From positions 124,001-188,000 of the forward strand of contig CAXXFR010000029.1 of NCBI GenBank assembly GCA_963667455.2: a stretch of DNA of 64,000 nt, in the 5' to 3' direction. Shown one piece after another: positions 54,240 through 62,550 of this stretch; positions within the stretch are counted from its first letter, which is position 1; every line of letters starts with the position of its first letter. This stretch comes from Bin55 sp963667455 (lineage in GTDB: Bacteria; Pseudomonadota; Gammaproteobacteria; Pseudomonadales; Azotimanducaceae). The translations under genes and the position numbers were made by a program. Below the pieces are notes generated by a model. That model did not search any database. It was given only the letters and a program-made list of their open reading frames with translations, and had not been told where the DNA came from.

Positions 54240-54944
54240 ATGCCCAATCTCAACCAACTCGGGCTCCACGAAGAAGTGCTCTTGCTGGGCAAGAAAGACG
54301 ATTCAGGAACCTTCTACCACATTCTGTTTTCCCTCTATGCGGTAGCCGGTGGAATACTCATGGAGCTTCTCCTAAACGAACGCATCCGGCTCGGCGGAAG
54401 CGAAGAAAAGTATGTGGAACTGGTGAATTCCGTATCCATCGGGAATCCCTTGCTCGACGAGTGTCTACAAGCGTTGTTTGGGTCAGAGGAACGAGTTGAA
54501 CTGAAGTCCTTGGTTGATCGCATTACCTCAGTCAAACCGCTCTTGCCACGAGTTGAACAAGGGCTTTGCGATCGAGGCATTCTGGTTGAGAAGGAAAAGC
54601 GAGTATTGCTGTTTTTCTTTCAAAAATGCTACCCACTGGTCGATCCCGCCCCAAAGTACGAACTTATCGAACGCATACGCGAGGCGATCTTCACCGACAG
54701 CACGGATGTCGCGACTCGCACTGCAGTAGTCGTAACGCTTGCCAATCATGCGAATCTCCTACACAGGATTTTCGGCAGAAAGTCTCTAAGACAACGTAGG
54801 GAGCGAATTGCACAAATCTCCGACGGCGACGCAATCGGCGACGCGACTAAACAAGCTATCGACGCATTGCGAGCCTCGAGTGAAATAGCTATGGTCACCG
54901 CTGGGGTAGTAGGCGCGGCCGGCGTCGATGGCGGAGGAATATGA
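54240..54944 (+). CDS. GPP34 (GOLPH3-like) domain protein 1
   Basis: 234 residues. GPP34 features in order: QLGLHEEVLLLGKKDDSG, YAVAGGILMELLLNERIRLGG, GNPLLDECL, VEQGLCDRGILVEKEKRVL, YPLVDPAPKYELIERIREAI and TRTAVVVTLANHANLL. The domain is known from Golgi phosphoprotein 3/Vps74, which binds phosphoinositide-rich membranes, and from various bacteria where the role is unknown. The C-terminus (about 205-234) is an Ala/Val/Gly-rich hydrophobic tail (SEIAMVTAGVVGAAGVDGG) that may dip into membrane. First of three tandem paralogues. Confidence 0.85.
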   Translation: MPNLNQLGLHEEVLLLGKKDDSGTFYHILFSLYAVAGGILMELLLNERIRLGGSEEKYVELVNSVSIGNPLLDECLQALFGSEERVELKSLVDRITSVKPLLPRVEQGLCDRGILVEKEKRVLLFFFQKCYPLVDPAPKYELIERIREAIFTDSTDVATRTAVVVTLANHANLLHRIFGRKSLRQRRERIAQISDGDAIGDATKQAIDALRASSEIAMVTAGVVGAAGVDGGGI

Positions 54945-55057
54945 AAACGGTCTCTCTTCCCACCAACGGATTTGGATATGATTCAAGAATACGTAGTCGC
55001 GAGATGCCATCCCGAAGTCCAGCTACAGTTCCAAGTCCAAGAAACAAGTAGTCGTCC

Positions 55058-55102
55058 CGCTGACTTCGAGACATACGGCCTAGCTACCGGAGATCACCAA
55101 CA
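55058..55102 (+). repeat. Leader repeat of the GPP34 genes, copy 2
   Basis: Pairs with 54195-54239; both are 45 bases long and end at the start codon. Confidence 0.7.
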
Positions 55103-55801
55103 ATGCCTAGTCGCAATCAACTCGGGCTTCATGAAGAAGTACTGTTGTTGCATCTGAACGACGACAAGGGTACCCACTTCACAGCGCATACAAACTACGC
55201 AGTGGCAGGCGCCATTCTGATAGAAATGTTCCTCAACGAACGTATTCGACTTGGTGGACGCAAGAACAAGCTCGTTGAGCTCGTGCACTCCGCTTCTCTG
55301 GGCAACCCATTGCTCGATGAGTTCCTGTGGGAGATACGTGACGCCAAGAAGCAGTCTCGGCTTCAATCTTCGCTAACCCGAGTTGCCGGGTCACGGGACC
55401 TGGTTCAACGCGTCGCAAAGGAACTCTGCAACCGCGGCATTTTGCGTGAGGAGGAAAAAACCTCACTTTGGATCTTTCGGCGAAACGTCTATCCACAGGT
55501 CGATCCCGCGCCGAAGCGCGAGCTCATTGAACGCATGCGCGAGGCGATCTTTACGGACATTGAGGAAATCGAACCCCGTACAGCCGTGACAGTGACCTTG
55601 GCGAAGAGTACGGAAATACTGCCAGTCATTTTTGACAGAAAATCCCTGAAGTCGCGAAAGAAACGTATTGAGCAGATTGCAGAAGGAAATGCCGTTGGCC
55701 ACGTAACGAAGGAAGCCATCGCTGCATTGCAAGCAGCAACAGACGTATCAACCGCAGTAATCGCCGCGGGCGCGGCTGTAACGACCACTGCTGGCATGTG
55801 A
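55103..55801 (+). CDS. GPP34 (GOLPH3-like) domain protein 2
   Basis: 232 residues, clearly a paralogue of the first: NQLGLHEEVLLLHLNDDKG, YAVAGAILIEMFLNERIRLGG, GNPLLDEFL, VAKELCNRGILREEEKTSLW, YPQVDPAPKRELIERMREAI, and PRTAVTVTLAKSTEIL. The hydrophobic tail is kept (STAVIAAGAAVTTTAGM), although its sequence differs. 158 bp separate it from gene 1. Function is not known; membrane association through the domain and tail is inference. Confidence 0.85.
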   Translation: MPSRNQLGLHEEVLLLHLNDDKGTHFTAHTNYAVAGAILIEMFLNERIRLGGRKNKLVELVHSASLGNPLLDEFLWEIRDAKKQSRLQSSLTRVAGSRDLVQRVAKELCNRGILREEEKTSLWIFRRNVYPQVDPAPKRELIERMREAIFTDIEEIEPRTAVTVTLAKSTEILPVIFDRKSLKSRKKRIEQIAEGNAVGHVTKEAIAALQAATDVSTAVIAAGAAVTTTAGM

Positions 55802-56185
55802 ATACATGTCGAGTTGCTTGATCCGTCGGCTCTGAGACAAGTTTGGGCCTCTGATCCCTCAAAGAACTTACATGCCCAAGCTCCTACTTGATGTGGGAAA
55901 AATCAATTCCATACCCAATCAAGCACAAATTGCTCCGTGCGGACCAAGCAGGCAACAATCGCGTTTGAGTAGATTAGAGCTTCGAATTGCACTCTGTCGA
56001 TTAGATCAAACTAAGATCCTGCGCGGATACTGGGGCACCATGTGACATCTAAGGGCTTGGGTCGTGTCGCAGAGTTGGTTACCTGCGCTCATTCTTGCAT
56101 GGCTTTCTACAATTCAAAGCCCAATTCGCAGTTGTCCTACTCCCCTGTGCTGAGGCACGCAACTTACCTACACCCGTTCTAAACC
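55802..56185. other. Gap between GPP34 genes 2 and 3, with a leader-like relic
   Basis: 384 bp without a supported gene. CTCTGAGACA at 55831-55840, followed about 31 bases later by ATGCCCAAGCTC at 55872, resembles the leader and first codons of GPP34 gene 1. The frame after it is not GPP34. A decayed extra copy is possible. Confidence 0.4.
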
Positions 56186-56875
56186 ATGTCCAATCACAGT
56201 CAACTCGGGCTTCACGAAGAAATGCTGTTGCTGGCCAGGAAGGGCGAACAAGGTTCCTTCTACTTCGGAACTCGTCCCCAATTCCCGGTGGCCGGTGCGA
56301 TTGTCATGGAGTTGATCCTTCAGAACCGGCTTCAGCTTTGCGGGCGCAGGAACAGATCGGTGGAAGTCGTGAACCCTGCATCTCTAGGTGACCCATTACT
56401 CGATGAGTGCCTGGGAATGATTAGCGTCAAGAGGCCCGTTGGACTAGCAACGTTAGTGCGCCGAATCTCATCAATCTGGCATGTTCTGCAACGAGTTGCG
56501 AGAGGACTCTGCGACAAAGACATTTTGCGTGAACAGAGAGAGTCTTTTCTCTTCATTTTTCGTTACACGGACTTCATTCAAGTCGATCCAACTCCGAAAC
56601 GCCAACTCCTCGAACGATTGAGTCAAGCGATATTCACCGAGAGCGAAGACATCGATCCTAGAACCGCAGTGATTGTGTCTCTGGCGAAGAGTAGTGATCT
56701 ACTGGACAAGGCAATCGACACGCCGCTCTTGAGAGTTCATAGAAAACGCATCAAGCAAATTGCGGAAGGAGAATCGGTTGGCAAAGCGACCAAGGAAGTC
56801 ATTGTCGCATTGAGGGCCGCCGCTGCTGTAGCAGGAGCGGCCGCTGCCACAATGATTGTGACAACCGGGAGTTGA
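56186..56875 (+). CDS. GPP34 (GOLPH3-like) domain protein 3
   Basis: 229 residues, third member: SQLGLHEEMLLLARKGEQG, FPVAGAIVMELILQNRLQLCG, GDPLLDECL, VARGLCDKDILREQRESFLF, IQVDPTPKRQLLERLSQAIF and PRTAVIVSLAKSSDLL. The tail is again hydrophobic (VAGAAAATMIVTTGS). Its leader is less similar than those of genes 1 and 2, so this copy split off earlier. No membrane or enzyme partner is adjacent; an AhpD-like pair follows. Confidence 0.85.
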   Translation: MSNHSQLGLHEEMLLLARKGEQGSFYFGTRPQFPVAGAIVMELILQNRLQLCGRRNRSVEVVNPASLGDPLLDECLGMISVKRPVGLATLVRRISSIWHVLQRVARGLCDKDILREQRESFLFIFRYTDFIQVDPTPKRQLLERLSQAIFTESEDIDPRTAVIVSLAKSSDLLDKAIDTPLLRVHRKRIKQIAEGESVGKATKEVIVALRAAAAVAGAAAATMIVTTGS

Positions 56876-56993
56876 ATTGGGGCTGAGATTTGTTCCTCGA
56901 ATCTTGCGAACAACAGTTTCCATCTGCGACAATTGCTCTCTCAAAGTCCTTCTGCGACTGAACCATCAAGACGTTTGAGACACTTCGATACAA

Positions 56994-57686
56994 ATGTATT
57001 CAAACACTGACCTTCCCATTCGTCCCGAGATGCGGGAGTCGCATCAAGTCGTGTGGGGGCAAATCGGCAAGACCGGCTCGTACTGGTCTGGACGAGACCG
57101 GGTCTCAATCGTCCACGAAGCCAGAGCTTCTCTTGAGTGTGCTCTCTGCCTGCAACGCAAAGACGCACTCTCCCCCAACGCGGTTAGCGGCGACCACGAC
57201 AGCCCCACGGATCTAGCTTCTCCGGTCGTTGATCTCATTCACCGGATTCGTACCGACCCTGCTAGATTCACAAAGTCTGTGTTTGAAGATTTCTGCTCCT
57301 CACACTCGATTGGCCAATACGTCGAATTAATCAGCGTTGTTGCGTGTAGCGTCGTTGTCGATACCTTTCACGCTTCTCTGGGGCTCGAATTGCCCGCACT
57401 AGCAGAAGGTGATGCAACTGAACCGCGTGGCGAAGAACCTGCACTAGTCGAGGATGCTGGTGCGTGGCTTCCTCTGGCGCAACACGAGCAGTCGCGAACA
57501 GATTTGGGCTTCCGACGCGTTCCCAACATTCTCCGAGCTATGGGATCGGTGCCCTCTGCGGTAACTCTCTTCTTCACTTGTTTTCGCCATCACTATTCAA
57601 TGATGGGTGTGCCGCTTGATCTCGCCCAGTCGCAAACGGAATTCATCGCTTCGAGGGTGTCTGCACTCAATCAGTGCTTCTACTGA
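56994..57686 (+). CDS. AhpD-like/alkylhydroperoxidase-related protein, N-terminal part of a split pair
   Basis: 230 residues. SYWSGRDRVSIVHEARASLECALCLQRKDALSP carries a C-x-x-C pair (ECALC) like the AhpD/carboxymuconolactone decarboxylase fold; VDLIHRIRTDPARFTKSVF and YVELISVVACSVVVDTFHASLGLELP follow, as in proteobacterial alkylhydroperoxidase-like proteins. No signal peptide. It would act on peroxides or related compounds in the cytoplasm. The next gene looks like the other half of the same type of protein. Confidence 0.65.
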   Translation: MYSNTDLPIRPEMRESHQVVWGQIGKTGSYWSGRDRVSIVHEARASLECALCLQRKDALSPNAVSGDHDSPTDLASPVVDLIHRIRTDPARFTKSVFEDFCSSHSIGQYVELISVVACSVVVDTFHASLGLELPALAEGDATEPRGEEPALVEDAGAWLPLAQHEQSRTDLGFRRVPNILRAMGSVPSAVTLFFTCFRHHYSMMGVPLDLAQSQTEFIASRVSALNQCFY

Positions 57687-57704
57687 ACGAGTTCGCATGC
57701 GTTG

Positions 57705-58061
57705 ATGCTCCGTGCGAGCAGCCAAGGAGAAGGTTTTGACGCGAACCTACAAGCAGTTGTTCAAGCAGATCTGGATTCAGGAACCAAGAACTCGCAACTG
57801 TTGCGACAACTGACCGAGTGCACCATCGAGATGCGGTGGGACGACCTTGCCGAGTACCGTGAAGAAGCGGTGAAGCAATTAAGAGCGCAAGGTGCTGTTG
57901 ACGCCTTGGCGGTCGCCAGCGGATTCAACGGCATCACGCGGGTTGCCGATGCAACCGGCATTCCGATCGACCACTACGAGGATGAGTTGGGTCGCCAGAT
58001 TCGACAGTCCACAGGCATCGACGCCTTTGACTATGAGGCCAAGTCAGCACGTTACGGGTAG
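57705..58061 (+). CDS. AhpD-like family small protein, companion of the preceding gene
   Basis: 118 residues from ATG 57705. The C-terminal half, VDALAVASGFNGITRVADATGIPIDHYEDE, is a sequence I associate with the end of AhpD-like/carboxymuconolactone decarboxylase-type proteins; the N-terminal part is helical (LLRQLTECTIEMRWDDLAEYREEAVKQLR). It starts 18 bp after the preceding stop on the same strand, so the two are probably co-expressed and may form a complex. No Cys pair is present here. Confidence 0.6.
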   Translation: MLRASSQGEGFDANLQAVVQADLDSGTKNSQLLRQLTECTIEMRWDDLAEYREEAVKQLRAQGAVDALAVASGFNGITRVADATGIPIDHYEDELGRQIRQSTGIDAFDYEAKSARYG

Positions 58062-58100
58062 CGACTCTACCGAACAACTACCCTACTCCTTCAAAGAGAG

Positions 58101-59162
58101 CTAGGACTTCGGACCCACAAGCCGTCGTAGTTCACTGACGATCTCAATTCGATCAGTCGCTTGTGCGATTCGCTCGATGTGCCCCCAATTCGTTTCATTC
58201 GGCACGGCTCCAAGCTCGAGTAGTCGTCTTAAGCTCTTGGGTCGCCACACATGGATTGCATAGCCAAGAGCACTCGTGTGGTCCTGGCCTTGGAGAACAC
58301 TCCGATCTCCTTCGACTAAGTGTTCAATCAACTCGAGGTCCTCGCGAACTATCGCAGATTCCAGCGAAGGACTAGCGCCATGCTCGATGAGGTCCTCCAC
58401 AATTGCTAGGTCGCACTCCTGTGAAAGCATGTGCAAACATGCCGTCGACAACGCCGTCTGCCCGTCTTCGCAACGAAGATTGGGGTCCGCTCCCGCTCGT
58501 AGCAGTGTGGCAACAGATTCAACGTGACCGTTGTGGGCGGCATGGTACAAGGCCGTGCGACCACTCTGATCAAGTGCGTCTACTTCTTGAACACTAGTGT
58601 CAATCAACTTCTGAATCGCTTGGTGATCGTCCAATGTCGCCAATGTGTGAAAGTCGATTTCTGCGCCATTGCTGCAAAGCAATTCAACGACATCGTCGGC
58701 TGGAGCTTGCTTCCAGGGTCCTGCATGCGTCGCATGCTGGATGGGAGTTTCCCCTCCATGGTTGAGAGCATTTACATCCGCTCCCTGAGCGCACAGCCAT
58801 GCGGCAAGTTCGTAATTGCCCCGTTCCGCACAGCAATGCAACGCTGTATCGCCGTCTTCATTGGTAGCGACAATCAATTTCCGGTCGGCAGTCAGTAGCC
58901 CCTTTGCCACTTCGTTCAACTTCAACATCGCTGCCGTGAAAACGTCTACGTTGACCCCTGAATCGACAATCTGCATCACGATTTCTCGATAGCGGTCGGT
59001 TCTCCCCGAAAATCCGTACATCCCGATGAGTCTCAGTATGCGATTGGCGGTGCCATCGGAAATGGCTTGCCAATCCTCCACACTGCTGACTTCATGCAGG
59101 AGGTTCGACTTCTCGTCTGACTGTAGGGCTGCGTCGATACGAGCAAGAAGGTCGCTACTCAT
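58101..59162 (-). CDS. Ankyrin-repeat protein
   Basis: 353 residues, not related to the ank gene at 32205 beyond the repeat type. Ankyrin units: DGDTALHCCAERGNYELAAWLCAQGADVNALNHGGETPIQHA, VVELLCSNGAEIDFHT, SGRTALYHAAHNGHVESVATLLRAGADPNLRCEDGQTALSTA, and VEDLIEHGASPSLESAI. The first 90 residues are helical without repeats. Cytoplasmic, probably a binding scaffold; partner unknown. Downstream of the methyltransferase on the same strand (37 bp). Confidence 0.87.
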   Translation of the reverse strand: MSSDLLARIDAALQSDEKSNLLHEVSSVEDWQAISDGTANRILRLIGMYGFSGRTDRYREIVMQIVDSGVNVDVFTAAMLKLNEVAKGLLTADRKLIVATNEDGDTALHCCAERGNYELAAWLCAQGADVNALNHGGETPIQHATHAGPWKQAPADDVVELLCSNGAEIDFHTLATLDDHQAIQKLIDTSVQEVDALDQSGRTALYHAAHNGHVESVATLLRAGADPNLRCEDGQTALSTACLHMLSQECDLAIVEDLIEHGASPSLESAIVREDLELIEHLVEGDRSVLQGQDHTSALGYAIHVWRPKSLRRLLELGAVPNETNWGHIERIAQATDRIEIVSELRRLVGPKS

Positions 59163-59199
59163 ACTTGGCGAGCTCAGTCAAGCGAAAGTTGCGAAGTAG

Positions 59200-60271
59200 C
59201 TACGGTCTGATTTCGTAGTAGGAATTTGTCGCGTTCTCAAAATCAAGCTTGCGAAAACGCGTGAAACCAGCATCAGCCGTCATTTGCCGCGCGACCTGCT
59301 CGTTGAATCCCAATGTGCCTAGCCCAGCTCCATTGGGTACAGACATCGCCGAAGACATGCAAACGAGTAGCGAAAACCCGTACATCAGATATGCATTCGG
59401 GTTGTCGTACAGATTCTGAGCAAAGGTCGGAAACGAGCGAATGTCTGAACACAGCCATGTTCCATCTTGTGGCAGTGCGTTTCGGATGTCTTGGATCATC
59501 CGATCAGGAAACGGGACATCGTGCACAACATCGAATGTGCAAACTAGATCAATGGTGCCGTCGTTCGGCAGGGCGTTCTCTCTTACGTCACATATCTCGA
59601 CATTGGCCAAGTTTTCAGCAGCAATGTTTTCTCGAGATCGCTGCAAGGCATGCTTGGAGATTTCGTACCCGACAAACTGCGAATTCGGATAAGCACGCGC
59701 CATGTGGATGAGCGCTATGCCTGCTCCGCAGCCGACATCCGCCACACGAATTCCTTGATCCAATGCCTCACAGATTCCATCGAGTTCCGGAAGGATCTGA
59801 GATGTCAACATAAAACGAGGAACGAAGTTGTTGAGGCTTTCAACGCTGGCCGCGCAAGCTGGACCATGGTCGTCGTAGCTCAATCCCAGTCCGGTTCGAA
59901 ATGCTTCAGGCAATTTGTCGACCGCTGACTGCACAGCGACATACGCCTCGAATCCGGATGCGAAATACAACGGATTGTCCTTGTCGCAGAGGATGAGCGC
60001 TGCTTCGGGAGAAACGGAAAATTGATCGGTTGCAGCATCGTACTCAAGTTGAGAGGCGCAGGCTTGGTGTCGAAGCCACTCGCGAAGCCACCTTTCATTG
60101 AGTCCAGTGCTTGCGGCAAACTCATTGCTAGTGGACGGTCCCGCAGTCTCGCAAAGCAGTGTAGAGACCGAGCTTGGACCCCACGTACGAGAGACTGCAG
60201 TTCATTGCCGCTGCGATATTGTCGGCAGTCTGTCGAGCAAACTGCTGAACCTTGTCAGGATCAAGTTCCAA
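59200..60271 (-). pseudogene. Class I SAM-dependent methyltransferase with N-terminal winged helix, one frameshift
   Basis: The C-terminal 257 codons (59200-59970) hold the methyltransferase core: VADVGCGAGIALIHMARAYP (SAM motif I), VGYEISKHALQRSR and LVCTFDVVHDVPFP. Upstream the same family usually has a winged helix. That part is present in two frames: TTG 60271 (after AGGGGGAG) gives a start of the type ELDPDKVQQFA...KLGLYTALRD, then a stop at 60128. Skipping one base near 60145 continues as AGPSTSNEFAAS, TGLNERWLREWL and DNPLYFASGF, in frame with the core. Either a recent inactivation or a base-call error. Substrate unknown. Confidence 0.8.
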
Positions 60272-60312
60272 TGGGCTCCCCCTCTAATGCAGACTGATAA
60301 GTGACGGTTAGA

Positions 60313-60935
60313 CTAGTCGTATCCGATGACTACCAGACGATCGTCAAGCTCATTCTTGTTGTCAGGTGTCTTGGGAACAGCTTCCTGCAATAGATCACCG
60401 ACATGGGCAAGGCAAGTCAGAAATCCTTGCAATGTCTGCCGCGATTTCACGTGACTCTTGAATTCTGCAACGATCGCTTCCCAGTCGCTGTCAGGAATCT
60501 TTCTGCTGATTCCATCATCGACGAGGAATTTCTACGTAGCGTTCGGCTTCACTCACAAATATCAAGACTCCGGTATCTGCATCTGTGTGATGCAGGTTCT
60601 GTTCCAAGAATTGTCTGCGTGCCATGTTGGACGCACGCCAGTAGCGAACGGCTCGTGGGATCAGTCGGGATCGAATGGTCGAGATTTGCAGTACTAGCCC
60701 GACAACGATGAACACTCCCAGCTGGCCCCAAACGGTCCACTCTACAGACAAGTTGGTCAAGTAGAGAAGGCTAGGTACGACGAGCGCAATCAACGCCGCC
60801 CACAGCAGCGGAATGTATCGATAGCCATCGCTGCTCGCACACAGAACGGTTACCAGTTCTGCGTTGGTGCGGGTCTCGACTTCCCGAACTGCTTCGGCCA
60901 ACTTTGGCCTGATCTTCTTGGGATAGGAGACTCAT
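60313..60935 (-). pseudogene. TPM-domain membrane protein, two frameshifts
   Basis: A second TPM gene after the YgcG-like one. ATG 60935, preceded by GAGGTG, opens MSLLSQEDQAK; removing one base near 60898 continues VAEAVREVETRTNAELVTVLC. The core includes YRYIPLLWAALIALVVPSLLYL and GQLGVFIVVGLVLQIS helices, then TGVLIFVSEAERYVEI. Removing another base near 60523 continues VDDGISRKIPDSDWEAIV up to the stop at 60313. The rebuilt protein is complete and typical of this family. Function is unknown; related proteins are found with LemA. Confidence 0.75.
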
Positions 60936-60962
60936 TGATCACCTCGGAGTACAGTTGTGCTT

Positions 60963-61739
60963 CTACCAACCACCGGAAGCTCCTCCGCCACCGAAACTAC
61001 CTCCCCCTCCGGAGAAGCCACCGCCGAATCCTCCACCGAATCCGCCGCCCGATTGGCTACCGCTGTGCATTGCATGACTGGCGAGCCCTCCGAGCAAGAG
61101 TGCGGTTCCCAACCCACTGCCACGTCCCTCGCGACGCCCGCCACGGGCCATGCGAATGATCAGCCAAGGGAACCACATCAAGAGAACGGGCAACCACACA
61201 AGATATGCGAAGTAGCCACGGTGGGGCTTTCGCACTCGAGTCTGAGAGGGTGCGGGAGTGTATTCGCCTCCCAACGCCTGAATCACAGCTGTGACACCCG
61301 CCTTGATTCCCGAGTCAAAGTCTCCGGCTCGAAAGTGCGGTTGCATTACGCGCTGCAAGATGTCGAATGCAATGACGTCCGGCAGGTCTCCTTCAAGACC
61401 GTAGCCCACTTCAATTCGCATTTTTCTTTGATTGGGGGCAACGACAATCAACACTCCGTTGTCTTGCTCTGCTTGACCGATTTGCCATTCCCGAGCAAGT
61501 TCATTCGAGTACTGGTCTATTGACATGCCGTCGAGCGATTCGACGGTCGCCACTACGACTTGATTGGTAGTGGCGCGCTCGTGCTCTTCGAGCTTGGTAG
61601 TGAGTGCGGCTTCTGTGGATGGAGAAATGATGTTGGCTTGATCGACGACTCTACCGGAGAGATCTGGGAATTCAGCCCCAACACCGAGCGTCGCAAGCAA
61701 AGCTACTGATACGAGTGCTCCTCGCCAGTGAGTGATCAT
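60963..61739 (-). CDS. YgcG-like TPM-domain protein
   Basis: 258 residues from ATG 61739, which overlaps the lemA stop by one base (TGATG). A signal peptide is at residues 8-22 (ALVSVALLATLGVGA). The TPM domain follows: LSGRVVDQANIISPSTEAAL, QVVVATVESLDG, NGVLIVVAPNQRKMRIEVGYGLEG. Then a membrane segment YLVWLPVLLMWFPWLII and a Gly/Ser-rich tail. TPM proteins are proposed phosphatase-like or assembly factors; the exact role in bacteria with LemA is unknown. Confidence 0.9.
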   Translation of the reverse strand: MITHWRGALVSVALLATLGVGAEFPDLSGRVVDQANIISPSTEAALTTKLEEHERATTNQVVVATVESLDGMSIDQYSNELAREWQIGQAEQDNGVLIVVAPNQRKMRIEVGYGLEGDLPDVIAFDILQRVMQPHFRAGDFDSGIKAGVTAVIQALGGEYTPAPSQTRVRKPHRGYFAYLVWLPVLLMWFPWLIIRMARGGRREGRGSGLGTALLLGGLASHAMHSGSQSGGGFGGGFGGGFSGGGGSFGGGGASGGW

Positions 61740-62341
61740 CAAAACTCTACTTTGGGAGCTTCTTCCGCACCTTCCGTTGCTTCGAATGTTTCTTTCAGCT
61801 CCAAGTCGCCGTAAAGCATCCCGTGCCAAATCTTGCCCGGAAAGGTCCGAATCTCGGTGTTGAATTGCCGAACGGAATCGATGTAATCGCGACGTGCGAC
61901 CGATATCCGATTCTCGGTTCCTTCCAACTGAGCTTGCAGCTGAAGGAAGTTCTGGTTGGCCTTCAAGTCGGGATATCGTTCGACCACAACCATCAGACGG
62001 GACAGAGCACTGGATAGTGCGCCTTGCGCAGCTTCAAACTTCTGAAGCATGGCGGGATCGGAAAGCGAATCAGCGGAGATTTCGAGTTTCCCAACCTGCG
62101 CTCGAGCCTCCGTCACTGCCTGCAAGGTCTCGGTCTCGTGTGCCGCATAGCCTTTGACTGTGTTAACCAAGTTGGGCACCAGGTCGGCCCTTCTCTGGTA
62201 CTGATTCTCCACTTGACCCCACGAGGCCTTCACTTGCTCGTCGAGTGTGGGAATCTTGTTGATTCCGCACGATGACAAGATCCCTGCTAGGGCGATGATT
62301 CCTACGATTTTGCACGCAGTTGCGAATCTATCTCGAGTCAA
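61739..62341 (-). CDS. lemA: LemA family lipoprotein
   Basis: 200 residues. The lipobox LSSC (Cys25) follows a hydrophobic stretch. The LemA core is clear: LDEQVKASWGQVENQYQRRADLVPNLVNTVKGYAAHE, TEARAQVGKL and ISVARRDYIDSVRQFNTEIRTFPG. It is a coiled-coil membrane protein with no settled function. It is first in an operon with the two TPM genes, linked by a one-base overlap to the first. Confidence 0.93.
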   Translation of the reverse strand: MTRDRFATACKIVGIIALAGILSSCGINKIPTLDEQVKASWGQVENQYQRRADLVPNLVNTVKGYAAHETETLQAVTEARAQVGKLEISADSLSDPAMLQKFEAAQGALSSALSRLMVVVERYPDLKANQNFLQLQAQLEGTENRISVARRDYIDSVRQFNTEIRTFPGKIWHGMLYGDLELKETFEATEGAEEAPKVEF

Positions 62342-62550
62342 GACACCTCCAAGACATCCATCGAATGTGGGTCGCTACCTCGGAGATTCTAAGTGTAATT
62401 CGTAATCCGGGTTCCAATTCGCATGGTCAAAAGCGTGTTTGACCTGTAAATCGAACCTATGGGAACAGGAAAAAACCTAGGTGTCAAGACTAAACTCGGG
62501 TCGAATTCACTTACTGTTTATTTATACAGCATTTGAATCAGAAATGCAAG

